Source of the DNA: Ectothiorhodospira haloalkaliphila ATCC 51935
GTDB taxonomy: Bacteria > Pseudomonadota > Gammaproteobacteria > Ectothiorhodospirales > Ectothiorhodospiraceae
Assembly: GCF_000633935.1 (NCBI RefSeq)
Contig: NZ_KK214996.1
Coordinates: forward strand, 173,729-237,728
Direction of reading: 5' to 3'
DNA length: 64,000 nucleotides
Shown here: positions 25,729 through 34,627 of the stretch, one piece after another
Layout: each line of letters begins with the position of its first letter
Numbering within the stretch: position 1 is the stretch's first letter
Notes under the pieces: model-generated
Databases searched by the model: none
Told to the model about the DNA's origin: nothing
Seen by the model: only the letters and a program-made list of their open reading frames with translations
Made by a program: the position numbers and the translations under genes

Positions 25729-25985
25729 ATTGAGATTTTCAATAGTCACCCGCCCTAGCCCCGTCTATAGTCCAGCCGCTGCCGAAACCGGTTCCTGTAC
25801 AGGTTCGACAGCGGCTTCAGATCCGCCAGGGCCTGGAGCGTGCCGATGTCGGCACGGTGATTCACGTGAGCGGCCCAGATCCGGGCAATGCTGACTCGAT
25901 CGGGATGGGACTCAATCCGCTCCAGCGATGCATACGGCGCGACCCATCCTGGCTCCAGGGTGCGATACAACCAACCGATGGCACC
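25729..25985. repeat. 257-bp duplication, copy A (MOSC gene 3' end)
   Basis: Nearly identical to 31737-31993, with only a handful of differences. It starts at ATTGAGATTTTC and ends at GATGGCACC in both places. The copy includes 24-26 bp beyond the stop codon of the MOSC gene and about the last 77 codons. Direct orientation and 6.0 kb apart. Confidence 0.9.
25755..25985 (-). pseudogene. MOSC (YiiM-like) protein C-terminal fragment
   Basis: Encodes the last 70-77 residues of the MOSC protein at 31763-32425, beginning near LYRTLEPGWVAPYASLERI and keeping the original stop. An ATG at 25970 is internal. The N-terminal MOSC core is missing, so this copy is non-functional. Confidence 0.85.
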
Positions 25986-26109
25986 TCAGGGAGCACTACC
26001 GTGGAAAGCACATGCAGCACCTTGATAGTCCGTGAAGCAGGTGGCGCACCCGGCAAAGCTTGTGTTTTCGATACCTGTCATTCTCCAACGGGCCTCGCTC
26101 GGCCATACG

Positions 26110-26805
26110 TCACCGGCGAATGACAGTCACTCCCTTCGGGCAGCGTTCAAGTACAAGGTCCCGGATCAGGCTGAAATCGGCAGCCTGGGCATAGATCAGG
26201 TTTCGTGTCATTTTGCTTGCAATCAGCTTGATCACGCGCTTGCGCTCGTAGACCACGACCTTACGGATACGTTTGAACGGGGTGTGCATGCTCTTGCGGG
26301 ACAAGGCGAGCAGGCTCGCGCCGGCGGCTGAAGGGTTGCCGGAGGCCAGCCCTGCCAGGAAACCTACCCGCGCCATCAGATCCGTGCGCTTGACTCCCCT
26401 GGATGGCATCTCGATGTGATCGATACCCTTGTCATCCATCTCAAACAGGATGGAATAGCGTCCGCCGCTCATCAGAACGTAGATCGGATAAGCGATGATC
26501 ATCAGACAGAGCATGATGCCGGCAACGATCGCATAGACCTGGCCAAAGGCCCGTAAACCCGGCATGAATGACCCTTCCAGGGTCTCGATCACCAGGAGCA
26601 GCAGGGCCGGCATCAGGGCCGCCAGCAGGATGATTTTGAGAAGCATCATGGGGATGACGGTATCCCGCCATAGACTGACATCATGGAGCCATCGGTACTC
26701 CTTGCCGCGCCGGGTGATGTTTTCCGAAACTCTCTCGACGCTGGGGCCGACTGAATCTGGTGACCCATCGGCGGCGTCTCGGGTCATGGTGGTACTGTCT
26801 TTCAT
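26110..26805 (-). CDS. Hypothetical inner-membrane protein
   Basis: A 231-residue protein with two adjacent transmembrane segments: LLKIILLAALMPALLLLVIE near residue 56 and YAIVAGIMLCLMIIAYPIYVLM near residue 91. The cytoplasmic C-terminal half is basic with GVKRTDLMARVGFLAGLASG and KVVVYERKRVIKLIA. I recognise no family. The start could be 26805 or an internal ATG at 26787. It is flanked on both sides by decayed DNA, so it may be the sole surviving gene of its former neighbourhood. Confidence 0.6.
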   Translation of the reverse strand: MKDSTTMTRDAADGSPDSVGPSVERVSENITRRGKEYRWLHDVSLWRDTVIPMMLLKIILLAALMPALLLLVIETLEGSFMPGLRAFGQVYAIVAGIMLCLMIIAYPIYVLMSGGRYSILFEMDDKGIDHIEMPSRGVKRTDLMARVGFLAGLASGNPSAAGASLLALSRKSMHTPFKRIRKVVVYERKRVIKLIASKMTRNLIYAQAADFSLIRDLVLERCPKGVTVIRR

Positions 26806-27464
26806 GATTCTCTATCCAGCCCTTGTGTTTGTGGCGTGACCATCTTCAGTCAATACTGGGCCCCCAGCCGCCAAATGGATTTCTCACCCCCTGAGACGGC
26901 GGTCGTTCTACCAGCACACCGGTTTTAAGGCCACGCTCGAACTCATATTGATTTATCGATCTCGCCATCCCGGTAGTAGGTCTATACGCCGTGCGGGACG
27001 AATCGCAGGGTCGGTGCCTGGTCTGGCGAACCAACCAGTAATCTTCGGCGCTCATCCAGTATGATCTTCTCGACATAACTGCCCCGGCTTTGCTGCCTTC
27101 AATCGAGTGTTCACACAGCTTCAGGCTTGCGCTTCCGGATAGCGGGAAACGCGGCTCACATCCTGAGCCCTCGCGCAGGGCCTGGACACAGGCGGTGTGG
27201 ATTCCCGTGGCTCTGGCCCCGGGAATCACCCCCAACTGCTGCTTGGAAAGGCTCAAATTTCATGGATGAACGCCATCAGGTACCCTGAACGCTGGTTGGC
27301 CACCGATCACAGCATCCTTCGCAGATCGCGCCCCTGCCAGGGCGGATTTCCGGTCGGGCAGACGAGGTTGGCCACGGATTCAGGTAAAAGATCGCCGGAT
27401 TTTATCTTAAGCTCATAATCAGGATCGGTATCAGGTAATAAGGCTTTATTCCAATGTCGTCAAT
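26806..27464. other. Region without recognisable gene
   Basis: About 660 bases. Open frames on both strands lack ribosome-binding sites and family features. Short stretches such as minus-strand EKIILDERRRLLV near 27050 look like remnants of coding DNA but cannot be named. From 27380 the composition becomes AT-rich (TTTTATCTTAAGCTCATAATC), in contrast to its surroundings. Confidence 0.4.
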
Positions 27465-27845
27465 TTAGGCCGCCATCCCAGGTAATGGGTTGACGTATTT
27501 CGACTTTCTCGGATTGGAGCGACCAGGCCGAATCATTTCCTGATCCCGGACGATCCAGGCCAGGAGCTCAAGGATTGAAGCCAAGGGGTCCTGGGATCGC
27601 CGGAGCGCATGGAACTGCTCACGGAACCTTAGGATCGTCGCCCGGAAGTTGATGCAGTAATCTCGAAAGCGGTGGGCCGTCATCTGCCGGGCCACCGGCT
27701 GAGACCGAGCAACACTTATGGCGGCCAGGATGAGCGTCAGGAAGCGGGCGTAGATTTCCTGGTACACGTTCCACCGGTCGCGGGTTCGAAATCGCTCCAT
27801 TCCGAGCCAAGCCTTGAGGGATTTGTAGAATTCTTCGATACCCCA
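27465..27845 (-). pseudogene. IS4-like transposase C-terminal remnant
   Basis: The minus strand reads WGIEEFYKSLKAWLGMERF followed by VYQEIYARFLTLILAA and HRFRDYCINF. This resembles the end of IS4-family transposases, where RWxIExFYKxLK contains the catalytic Glu (YREK-like region) and EIYARFL follows. A stop lies immediately upstream in frame, and nothing of the N-terminal DDE domain is found nearby. Confidence 0.6.
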
Positions 27846-28060
27846 TTACCAAGACCGCCATAAAAGTATTTTGACAAGCCCAGAAACGCCGTCAATACTC
27901 GACGTCTGGATCCTAGTGAAACGTGGGCAGCGGCAACTCTAGGAGGTCGCGGCGTAGTCCTGGGTCCGGGATCGGAACCGAGGCAGGAGGTACGACCAGT
28001 TTAGAAGAAGTTCTGGCATCGGCTCGAGCCAGATGCACGGTCAATTTGGGGGGAAGAGGC

Positions 28061-28978
28061 ATGACTAAGGCAATCCAATCCGGCGCGCGGAGTCGAGCAT
28101 GGCTGAAGCGGGTAGCAATGATCACCAGCCTGGCGGTGCTGCTCAGCGGCTGCATGGCAACTATGGATAGGCAGGGCCAAGGCACCGTCATTGGAGCCCT
28201 TGGCGGCGCGATAGTCGGCAGTCAGCTTGACGGGAAGAGGGGCGCCGCTGTGGGAGCTATCATAGGTGGCGGAGCGGGCTACCTGATTGGCCGGCACTTG
28301 GACGAGCAGGAAGCTGCCCTGCGCAACGAACTGGGTCAGCAGATGAGCGATGGGAGCGTTTCGCTGGAGCGCACGGGAGGCAACGAGGCAATGGTGTTGT
28401 CGATGCGGGGCAACGTGTTATTCGGCACGGGTAGCGCAAGTGTGAGTCCAACCGCCTACGACTCGCTAAACCGCCTCGCCCGGGCTTGGCACGATAACCC
28501 TGACCTCAACATTATTATTACCGGTCACACGGACAATGTTGGTCCACTCGAATTCAACCGCGATCTGAGCGCGCGGCGAGCCGAGAACGTTGCCCTATAT
28601 CTTGTCAAGCGCGGAGTACCATACCGCAATCTATACACCCGAGGGGCGGGCGAACTCGCGCCGGTGGCTAACAACAACACTGCCCGTGGTCGCAGCCAAA
28701 ACCGCCGGGTCGATTTGGTGTTTTATCCAGCGAGCGTGCCGCCGCCAGAGGTTCGGTTGGTCTACACACATGACACAGAGCCGCGTTCGACCGAGCCGCG
28801 TGTGGCCACCCATCAGCCACAATCGGGGCCGCCGCATCAGCGCCCTGAGGCCGCGTACGCCTTCACAGATGAAGATAGAGCCTTGGCTCAGCGCCAGCAG
28901 CAAGAAGTCCGGGGCTCGGAGGAAACCGAACCACTATCGCCGATTCGGTCGGCATCCGAATTGGTTAAGCATCTATGA
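28061..28978 (+). CDS. OmpA-family lipoprotein with glycine zipper
   Basis: A 305-residue outer-membrane lipoprotein. The signal sequence (VAMITSLAVLLSGC) ends in a lipobox with the lipidated Cys near residue 30. A glycine-zipper segment (GTVIGALGGAIVGSQLDG, then GAAVGAIIGGGAGYLIG) follows at residues 42-80. The OmpA-like peptidoglycan-binding domain spans about residues 110-230, with ITGHTDNVGPLEFNRDLSARRAENV and the conserved RSQNRRVDL. A Pro/Gln/Glu-rich tail of about 75 residues is unusual. The ATG at 28061 (GGGGGAAGAGGC upstream) is chosen so that the signal peptide is proper. Its stop is 11 bp before the next gene, so they form an operon. Confidence 0.88.
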   Translation: MTKAIQSGARSRAWLKRVAMITSLAVLLSGCMATMDRQGQGTVIGALGGAIVGSQLDGKRGAAVGAIIGGGAGYLIGRHLDEQEAALRNELGQQMSDGSVSLERTGGNEAMVLSMRGNVLFGTGSASVSPTAYDSLNRLARAWHDNPDLNIIITGHTDNVGPLEFNRDLSARRAENVALYLVKRGVPYRNLYTRGAGELAPVANNNTARGRSQNRRVDLVFYPASVPPPEVRLVYTHDTEPRSTEPRVATHQPQSGPPHQRPEAAYAFTDEDRALAQRQQQEVRGSEETEPLSPIRSASELVKHL

Positions 28979-28989
28979 GGGGTAATGTC

Positions 28990-29763
28990 ATGAGCATGAG
29001 AAAGCATAACGGTAGTGCCATTGGCAGCGTACTTGGCCTGATCGCGCTGATCGTGGTCGGGCTGTTTGTTGTCCGGGAATTCGCCCCCGGCTTATGGACC
29101 AAGGTCGAGAATGTATACCGCGACACGGTTGGCTGGACTGAGGAGGCTCGGCGCGCCGACCCGGTGGGCTATCTGGAGCACGCACGGGGCGAGATGCAGC
29201 AAAACCTGGATCGTATCGGGAGCATCATCCGCGACCTTGAGGCAAAAGCCCTTCGGCTGCGTCAGGAAAAGACCCGCCTACGCAGCGACCACGGTCAATA
29301 TCAGGAGCTGCTTAACCGCGCCAAGACTGTGTATCAGGAGGCCGAGGCGGGCGCGCGCGAGTATCCGGTCGACTTCGCCGGTGCCCGGTATAGCCGCGAG
29401 GATTTCATGCGCCAGACGGCCATCATTTTGAGCGAGTCCAAGCTGGCCGAGCGCCGTATCCAAGACATGAAGTCCGCGGACGAGGGCATCAGCAGGGCTA
29501 TACGCGACATGTATGAGAAGCGCGCCAAGCTGAGGGGTGGATTGGCCGACATCGGCACCACCATCGTGATCGCTGAGGCTAATGCTGCGTCCCAGGAGGT
29601 CCAGGATACCCTTGACACGGTGGCCACCGTCGCCAGCGACATTGACTCTTACCTCCGGGCCTACGACAGCGGCGACATCTCGGTCCGCTCCGCGGACGAG
29701 ATCATCGAGCGGGAGGGCAGAGGAGCCATCGACGCTGATGTTGAGGACTTCCTCTCGAGTTGA
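28990..29763 (+). CDS. Membrane-anchored coiled-coil protein, unknown function
   Basis: A 257-residue protein with one N-terminal transmembrane helix (IGSVLGLIALIVVGLFVV, residues 11-28) and a long charged helical part predicted to form coiled coils (residues 55-110 and 150-220; for example LEAKALRLRQEKTRLRSDH). No family was recognised; the shape recalls PspA-like or envelope-spanning scaffold proteins. The ATG at 28990 follows GAGGGG; a weaker in-frame ATG at 28975 overlaps the OmpA gene stop. Operon context with an OmpA lipoprotein suggests an envelope function (inference). Confidence 0.72.
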   Translation: MSMRKHNGSAIGSVLGLIALIVVGLFVVREFAPGLWTKVENVYRDTVGWTEEARRADPVGYLEHARGEMQQNLDRIGSIIRDLEAKALRLRQEKTRLRSDHGQYQELLNRAKTVYQEAEAGAREYPVDFAGARYSREDFMRQTAIILSESKLAERRIQDMKSADEGISRAIRDMYEKRAKLRGGLADIGTTIVIAEANAASQEVQDTLDTVATVASDIDSYLRAYDSGDISVRSADEIIEREGRGAIDADVEDFLSS

Positions 29764-30570
29764 GCGGGCGAATCGGCGTGCGGCGTGAGTAACTTACCCC
29801 GATCACCGTGGCCGCTCTGCCTCAAGGTTGCGGCACGGGGTCGGGAGGAGGGTTGTTGCGGGGTGTGGACGTCGGCGAACCGATTCTGGACTGCTGCAAT
29901 GTCGCGCTGTTACGTGCCACCCTATCCGATGAGGCCACTTCACCCGTCCCACGCTCTCTGAATTGCGATGAGCATTGACGAGCATGCCCTCCAGTAGGGG
30001 TTTTCGGATCCAGAACAGACTTCTTTCCAGCGACCATGGCCTCACTACCCGCTGTCGTCGGAGGATATGGTCAACATACCGGCAAAGTCGCACTTTTTCG
30101 TGCGCTCCGGGGAGTGGGTGCAGCACCCTTGATCATTGTCTTTCCTGTGCCCATCCCCTCAACGACGGGCTGCTTCCAAGCGCCAGCTCCTCCGTTGCCG
30201 CCACCTCCGTCACTGCGCGGGCGGTTGGCGCCGCCGATCAGTTCGTCATCACCGCGCCAGGCAAAGCGGGCAGGGAATCCGGCGTGGCGACTGCTCGAGG
30301 CAGGGCTTTGTCAGGGTCATTCGGCAATGATTTCATCACGGATTCAGGAAAAAGGGCATTCCCGGCGAGTGCTGGAAGAGACTCCTGAGGAAACGTTGAT
30401 AAGTGAGAATATGTAAATATTAATCGGCTCTCATATTAGAGTCGGCGGATATCTTTCAGGTCCTTGACTACAACCGAGTATTGAACTAAGGATTTATTCC
30501 ACGCCAGAGACTATTGGCGTGGTTCCCAATCCTGGGCTGGTAAAATACTAATAAGTTGAGGAGAGGAGTC
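29764..30570. other. Region without intact gene, AT-rich toward the right
   Basis: About 800 bases. Open frames in the GC-rich left part have no start signals or recognisable motifs. From about 30400 the DNA is clearly AT-rich and probably holds the promoter of the rhodanese gene: TTGACT at 30464-30469 with a weak TAAGGA 17 bases later. A perfect inverted repeat at 30499-30522 is listed separately. Confidence 0.45.
30499..30522. promoter_or_regulatory. Perfect 8-bp inverted repeat in rhodanese leader
   Basis: CCACGCCA and TGGCGTGG flank an 8-base loop, 48 bases before the ATG at 30571 and just downstream of a possible promoter. It could be an operator or a 5'-UTR hairpin; no U-tract follows, so termination is not indicated. 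Confidence 0.45.
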
Positions 30571-31299
30571 ATGTATACGCCGACCAAGAGATCACTTCTG
30601 TCTCTAGTTGTCCTGTTGTTTGTTGCTTCAGCCAGCACATCAAAGGCTGAGGAACCGCCGTGCCCGTTCGACGAAAGCAGGTCGGGACTCTGTGGCTACT
30701 ACCATTCACAGATAAGTCCCTCCGAGGCCTATATCAAGGCGGTTTTACCGCAAGGTCGTTGGAGTAACCCCTTGCAGCGGCCAGTCATCCTTGATGTGAG
30801 GAGTATACCTGAGTACAAGGCGGGTCATCCTGAAGGGGCCTATAACGTGCCATATCCGTTCATTTATCAAACATGCGAGATACGGCATCCTGATGGTGCT
30901 TGTGCTTCATCCGGCGAGCGGATTCCTCAAGACGATGTTGCTTTCGTGCAATATGTCCAGCGCATCATTCCCCGAAAGGATACACCCATCTACACCTTGT
31001 GCAGAACCGGCGTACGCAGCGTGGGTGCTGCAAATCTCCTGACCGACGCGGGTTATACCCATGTGAGGAACATTTGGGAGGGCTTTGTAGGCATTCACTT
31101 GACAGCCCCCAAGGTGATCGATTTTGATGCCGACGGCAATGCTATTCGAGAAAACCTCATCGTTGATCTAAACCATGACGGTGTCATCGATGACAGGGAT
31201 AAAAATGGTTGGCGTTACCACTATGGACTCCCATATGTGACTCGGCTGCGGCCGCAACTTATCTATAGGGATGTGGCTTATATGTATTGGTGGGACTAA
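30571..31299 (+). CDS. Exported rhodanese-domain protein with EF-hand-like loop
   Basis: A 242-residue periplasmic protein. A signal peptide (SLLSLVVLLFVASASTSKAEE) precedes one rhodanese domain: PVILDVRSIPEYKAGHPEGA near residue 71 and the active loop TLCRTGVRSVGAANLL near residue 143 with the catalytic Cys followed by x4-Arg. After the domain comes DLNHDGVIDDRD near residue 206, matching the 12-residue calcium loop of EF-hand/dockerin motifs. Such proteins bind or transfer sulfane sulfur. GAGGAGAGGAG precedes the ATG. Lower GC than its neighbours suggests horizontal acquisition. No operon partners. Confidence 0.85.
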   Translation: MYTPTKRSLLSLVVLLFVASASTSKAEEPPCPFDESRSGLCGYYHSQISPSEAYIKAVLPQGRWSNPLQRPVILDVRSIPEYKAGHPEGAYNVPYPFIYQTCEIRHPDGACASSGERIPQDDVAFVQYVQRIIPRKDTPIYTLCRTGVRSVGAANLLTDAGYTHVRNIWEGFVGIHLTAPKVIDFDADGNAIRENLIVDLNHDGVIDDRDKNGWRYHYGLPYVTRLRPQLIYRDVAYMYWWD

Positions 31300-31736
31300 T
31301 CGTTTTCCCGCTCTGAAAAACCCAGAAAAATTTCGCTGTGCTTGATGGCGGTGGGGCGCATGGGCGCCCCATCGTGGTTTGATTCTGTAACCGTCCAAGG
31401 CCAGCATGGTCATGGCCCCGGCCGGCAGGCAATTTCTGCACGAGGTTGGCCTATTGGCTGGATAGACCACAAGACCAAGACCAGCAGCCCCCGGCCCAGT
31501 GAGGGAGGTTTCGATCCGCGCCCCTTTGTTACGTCCCGCACTGATCCCTCTTACCACCGCCTCCTCATCCCTGGCTCCTTGAGGGCCTGTTAGAGCGCAT
31601 CCTGGCCTTCAATCCGGGACATCCGGGACATCCGGGTCAAAGAATCCAATTGCATGACAGGTGTCCATCAGATCGAGACGCCGGCCAGCATCACGCCCCG
31701 ACTGGGGCCATTTTTAATCCTTCTATCCGATAGGTA
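31300..31736. other. Intergenic region with a short tandem repeat
   Basis: About 440 bases without a gene. Bases 31612-31636 hold 2.8 tandem copies of the 9-mer ATCCGGGAC. No promoter or terminator stands out. Confidence 0.5.
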
Positions 31737-31993
31737 ATTGAGATTTTCAATAGTCACCCGCCCTAGCCCCGTCTATAGTCCAGCCGCTGCCGAAACCGGT
31801 TCCTGTACAGGTTCGACAACGGCTTCAGATCCGCCAGGGCCTCGAGCGTGCCGATGTCGGCATGATGATTCACGTGAGCGGCCCAGATCCGGGCAATGCT
31901 GACTCGATCGGGATGGGACTCAATCCGCTCCAGCGATGCATACGGCGCGACCCATCCTGGCTCCAGGGTGCGATACAACCAACCGATGGCACC
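31737..31993. repeat. 257-bp duplication, copy B (within the intact MOSC gene)
   Basis: The presumed parent of copy A at 25729-25985. It includes the stop codon and the last part of the MOSC gene plus 26 bp of downstream DNA. Confidence 0.9.
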
Positions 31994-32425
31994 GCTGTCG
32001 GACATGCGACGTGTCAGCCTCGGTGCCTCATGACGGGCCTCCAGGGTGCTGCAGGGGGAGCGGGGCTGGCTCACCTGGATCACCGCTTCCCCCCAGCGAA
32101 AGCAATCACCAATGCAGACCTCCCCCTCCGAAAGGCCGTCGGTACTGAGATTCTCGCCAAAGGATCCGGGCACCAGCTCACCTTCCAGGAAGGGATAATG
32201 CTTGACCCAAAGGGCATAGTGCTCCGCCGGGTAATGGCACACCGTGCGGTTCGGCCCACCATGATGCTTCCGGTTCACCACCCCATCACCCTGGAAACCC
32301 TCCCAATCCAGCCATGCGGGCACATCAGCCGCCTGCTTGTCCATGGCAGAGGGGCGACCACTGGCTTCCACGATCAGCGGGCGGTCACGCAGGAACGGGC
32401 CTCGAGCGGGCCAGATTTCGTTCAT
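31763..32425 (-). CDS. MOSC-domain protein, YiiM-like
   Basis: A 220-residue member of the MOSC (molybdenum cofactor sulfurase C-terminal) family, YiiM/3-alpha type. Such proteins bind a pterin-molybdenum cofactor and reduce N-hydroxylated compounds. Motifs include HHGGPNRTVCHYPAEHYALW near residue 50, GSFGENLSTDGLSEGEVCIGD near residue 80 and QPRSPCSTLEARH near residue 114, which holds the conserved Cys. The C-terminal 3-alpha domain has SIARIWAAHVNH. The ATG at 32425 (GGGGAG upstream) is chosen; an in-frame upstream extension is unlikely. Its 3' end was duplicated to 25.7 kb. Confidence 0.88.
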   Translation of the reverse strand: MNEIWPARGPFLRDRPLIVEASGRPSAMDKQAADVPAWLDWEGFQGDGVVNRKHHGGPNRTVCHYPAEHYALWVKHYPFLEGELVPGSFGENLSTDGLSEGEVCIGDCFRWGEAVIQVSQPRSPCSTLEARHEAPRLTRRMSDSGAIGWLYRTLEPGWVAPYASLERIESHPDRVSIARIWAAHVNHHADIGTLEALADLKPLSNLYRNRFRQRLDYRRG

Positions 32426-32507
32426 GTATCTCCCCAGGGTAATGCAGCCGCAATACCTTATAGAGTGAGCCTGCAGACTGCATTTCGAGCCGTGATGCTG
32501 ATCGATG

Positions 32508-33218
32508 CTATGCCGCCGCACCCGCCGCCAGGTGCGGCGACCATGCGCTGAGATCGCCGGTGACATTCACCACCCGAAAACGCACGAAGATCGATTCCGA
32601 GAGCCAGTCCTGCTGGCGTGCTGCGCGCAGGGTGCGATGGTGTGGGCTCTTGTGGTAGGCGAAGGCGCGCATTTGTTCAGTGTCCTGCCACAGAGTGAAG
32701 GTGGCCAGCGTGCGCAGGGGCGTCTCACCAAAGCCGATATGGAACCAGCAGCCGGGGACCTGGTGCAGGTGCTGGCGGATCGCGGGCACGGCGCTCCAAA
32801 AGGATCGAACCCGGTTACGACGCACACGCGCGTGGGTGAGGACCGCCACGGGTCCATCCGTTGCGCGCTCGCCGCTGTACTCGAACGGCTCGCGCCCGGC
32901 CCAGGTGCCATGGCCCGAGAGGGGTCGCAACTCGATATGCAGTTGTGCCTCGCTGGGCCCGGCGATGCGCCGATAGAAACGGCTTTGCCGCAGTCGCTGA
33001 TCATCGGCAGCGTCTGGCAACCCGCTTAGCAGGCAGTAGGTGCGCGGATCGGGCAGGATCGAAAAACCATCGCCCCCGCCGCAGCCCATGAGCCTGATGT
33101 CGCCAGCGGGCACATCGGGGCCGATGAACAGGCGGCGAAAACCCATGAAGAGAAAGGCTGCCGGGCTGTAGCCGAGCGGATAACGGAAAAAGCTGAAGGT
33201 GACGCGATCGGTCGACAT
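32508..33218 (-). CDS. Spheroidene monooxygenase (CrtA)-like protein
   Basis: A 236-residue protein resembling the CrtA/DUF3291 group. Recognisable are SFFRYPLGYSPAAFLFMGF at the N-terminus, LTHARVRRNRVRSFWSAVPAI near residue 128, GCWFHIGFGETPLRTLATFTLW near residue 155 and HHRTLRAARQQDWLSESIFVRFRV near the C-terminus. CrtA oxidises carotenoids in purple bacteria, but no other carotenoid gene is in the window, and many CrtA-like proteins are outside carotenoid pathways. It ends 82 bp before the MOSC gene start on the same strand. Confidence 0.7.
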   Translation of the reverse strand: MSTDRVTFSFFRYPLGYSPAAFLFMGFRRLFIGPDVPAGDIRLMGCGGGDGFSILPDPRTYCLLSGLPDAADDQRLRQSRFYRRIAGPSEAQLHIELRPLSGHGTWAGREPFEYSGERATDGPVAVLTHARVRRNRVRSFWSAVPAIRQHLHQVPGCWFHIGFGETPLRTLATFTLWQDTEQMRAFAYHKSPHHRTLRAARQQDWLSESIFVRFRVVNVTGDLSAWSPHLAAGAAA

Positions 33219-33437
33219 GGATTGGGCGTGGCTAGCGTTAGTTTGCGGGTGGTCTGAATGCGTTGCTATGTGATTCCACCTCTCAAAGCTTAGGTCATCG
33301 CGGCGAAATACCGAAGTCTCAGGGAAAAAATACTCATATTCGGCGTAGCGTGCGGATTCCGGTTGTTGGGCAAGGTCTGTGGCATGCGCTCACTTCCTGC
33401 ACCAGAAGGCGGCCACGGGATCGCGGAATATGCGTCA

Positions 33438-34604
33438 TCACTGGCGTAGCCGCAACGGCATACCCACCGTGAACTGCAGGTCCGGCGAATCCGCGGTTAC
33501 GCCAATGCCCAGACCGAAATCCACTGTGAAATCCGGAGACGTGGAGTAGGACGCACCCACATTGAACGTCGAGGTCACCAGGGAGGATCCGGGGATACGC
33601 GCATCGTCAATCCGGCTACTGGCAGACACCTGCTGGGAAAATCCGAAGCTGATGGACGTGTCCAGGTTCAGCGCCAGCGCCAGACCCACCTGCGCACCGA
33701 CGGTATTACCGCTGCGAAACCGACCCGCCTCGATGTCCACACCCTCATTATAAGTGTAGGACAGTCCGCCAAAGAAAACGGCCGGATCCGTCACATGCAC
33801 CAAGGTCAGCGAGCCGGCATAACTGTTGAAACCGCTGCCCAGGGAAAGCTGTCGACCCGGCTCCTGGTCGAAGGGGTTATCACCGGTCGTGGTCTTCCAA
33901 CGCAGGCTACCCAGCAGATCGGGCCACCTTTCCGAGCCCCTGATCAATTGATGAGACAAGGCAAGTTCGATATCACCCAGCCCCTGAGCGGACTGGGTGC
34001 TCTCCTCGTTTTCGGCAGTGACCACCTGACGGCGCTGCCATCCCCAGGGAATGCGCGCCTCCAGCTGCCAGTCTTCAGGCAACCCGATGCGTCCGGTGAA
34101 CGTGGTCTGGGCGATATCGGTGCGGACCCGCTCATTGACAATGTCCCCGACCACCAGAACCGGCAGGATGGTGAAGCCGTCGATGACGATACGATCGCTG
34201 GAACTGCTGATGTAACTGAAGCCCAGGTCTGCTTCGAAGGTTCCAGGCGGCAGCAGCAGACCGCCACGATCGATGAGGGTTTGTTCGAACGCGGCCCGAA
34301 TCAGGCGTTCCTGTTCACGACGCTCTTCCTCCGCGGCTTCCTGGACGGCCTGTTCCAGGGCCTCCTGTTGCGGATCGGGTTCCCTGATCTGTGCCGGGCC
34401 CGGCGCAGATGGGTGCAGATGGGATTCCAGTTCGTCAAGACGGTCGATAAGATGCCGGATGACGTCATCACGCACGACGATGGCCCGTCGCAGTTCCCGC
34501 AACTCCTCCTGCAATTGATCGATGCGTTCATCGGCCATGGCCATGGTGGCAGGCACACCGCTCACCGCCACGATGCATAGCCACGACATCCCCCGCCTGG
34601 ACAT
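33438..34604 (-). CDS. FapF-like outer-membrane beta-barrel with coiled-coil plug
   Basis: A 388-residue predicted porin. After a signal peptide (MSWLCIVAVSGVPATMAMADE) a heptad coiled coil (RIDQLQEELRELRRAIV, residues 26-65) and a helical linker rich in Glu/Arg (QAVQEAAEEERREQERL) lead into a barrel of alternating polar/aromatic strands from about residue 115 (FEADLGFSYIS) to the end; the last strand ends FTVGMPLRLRQ. This is the architecture of FapF, the secretion pore for Fap amyloid. The ATG at 34604 is used (AGGAGG 3 bases away); 34589 is an alternative. It is the last gene of the operon, 23 bp after the C39 peptidase. Confidence 0.72.
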   Translation of the reverse strand: MSRRGMSWLCIVAVSGVPATMAMADERIDQLQEELRELRRAIVVRDDVIRHLIDRLDELESHLHPSAPGPAQIREPDPQQEALEQAVQEAAEEERREQERLIRAAFEQTLIDRGGLLLPPGTFEADLGFSYISSSSDRIVIDGFTILPVLVVGDIVNERVRTDIAQTTFTGRIGLPEDWQLEARIPWGWQRRQVVTAENEESTQSAQGLGDIELALSHQLIRGSERWPDLLGSLRWKTTTGDNPFDQEPGRQLSLGSGFNSYAGSLTLVHVTDPAVFFGGLSYTYNEGVDIEAGRFRSGNTVGAQVGLALALNLDTSISFGFSQQVSASSRIDDARIPGSSLVTSTFNVGASYSTSPDFTVDFGLGIGVTADSPDLQFTVGMPLRLRQ

Positions 34605-34627
34605 CCCCCTCCTGGTCGGAGGCACCC

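Noticed and set aside
32508-33218. Carotenoid biosynthesis cluster
   Set aside because: Only one CrtA-like gene and no crtB/I/E in the window.
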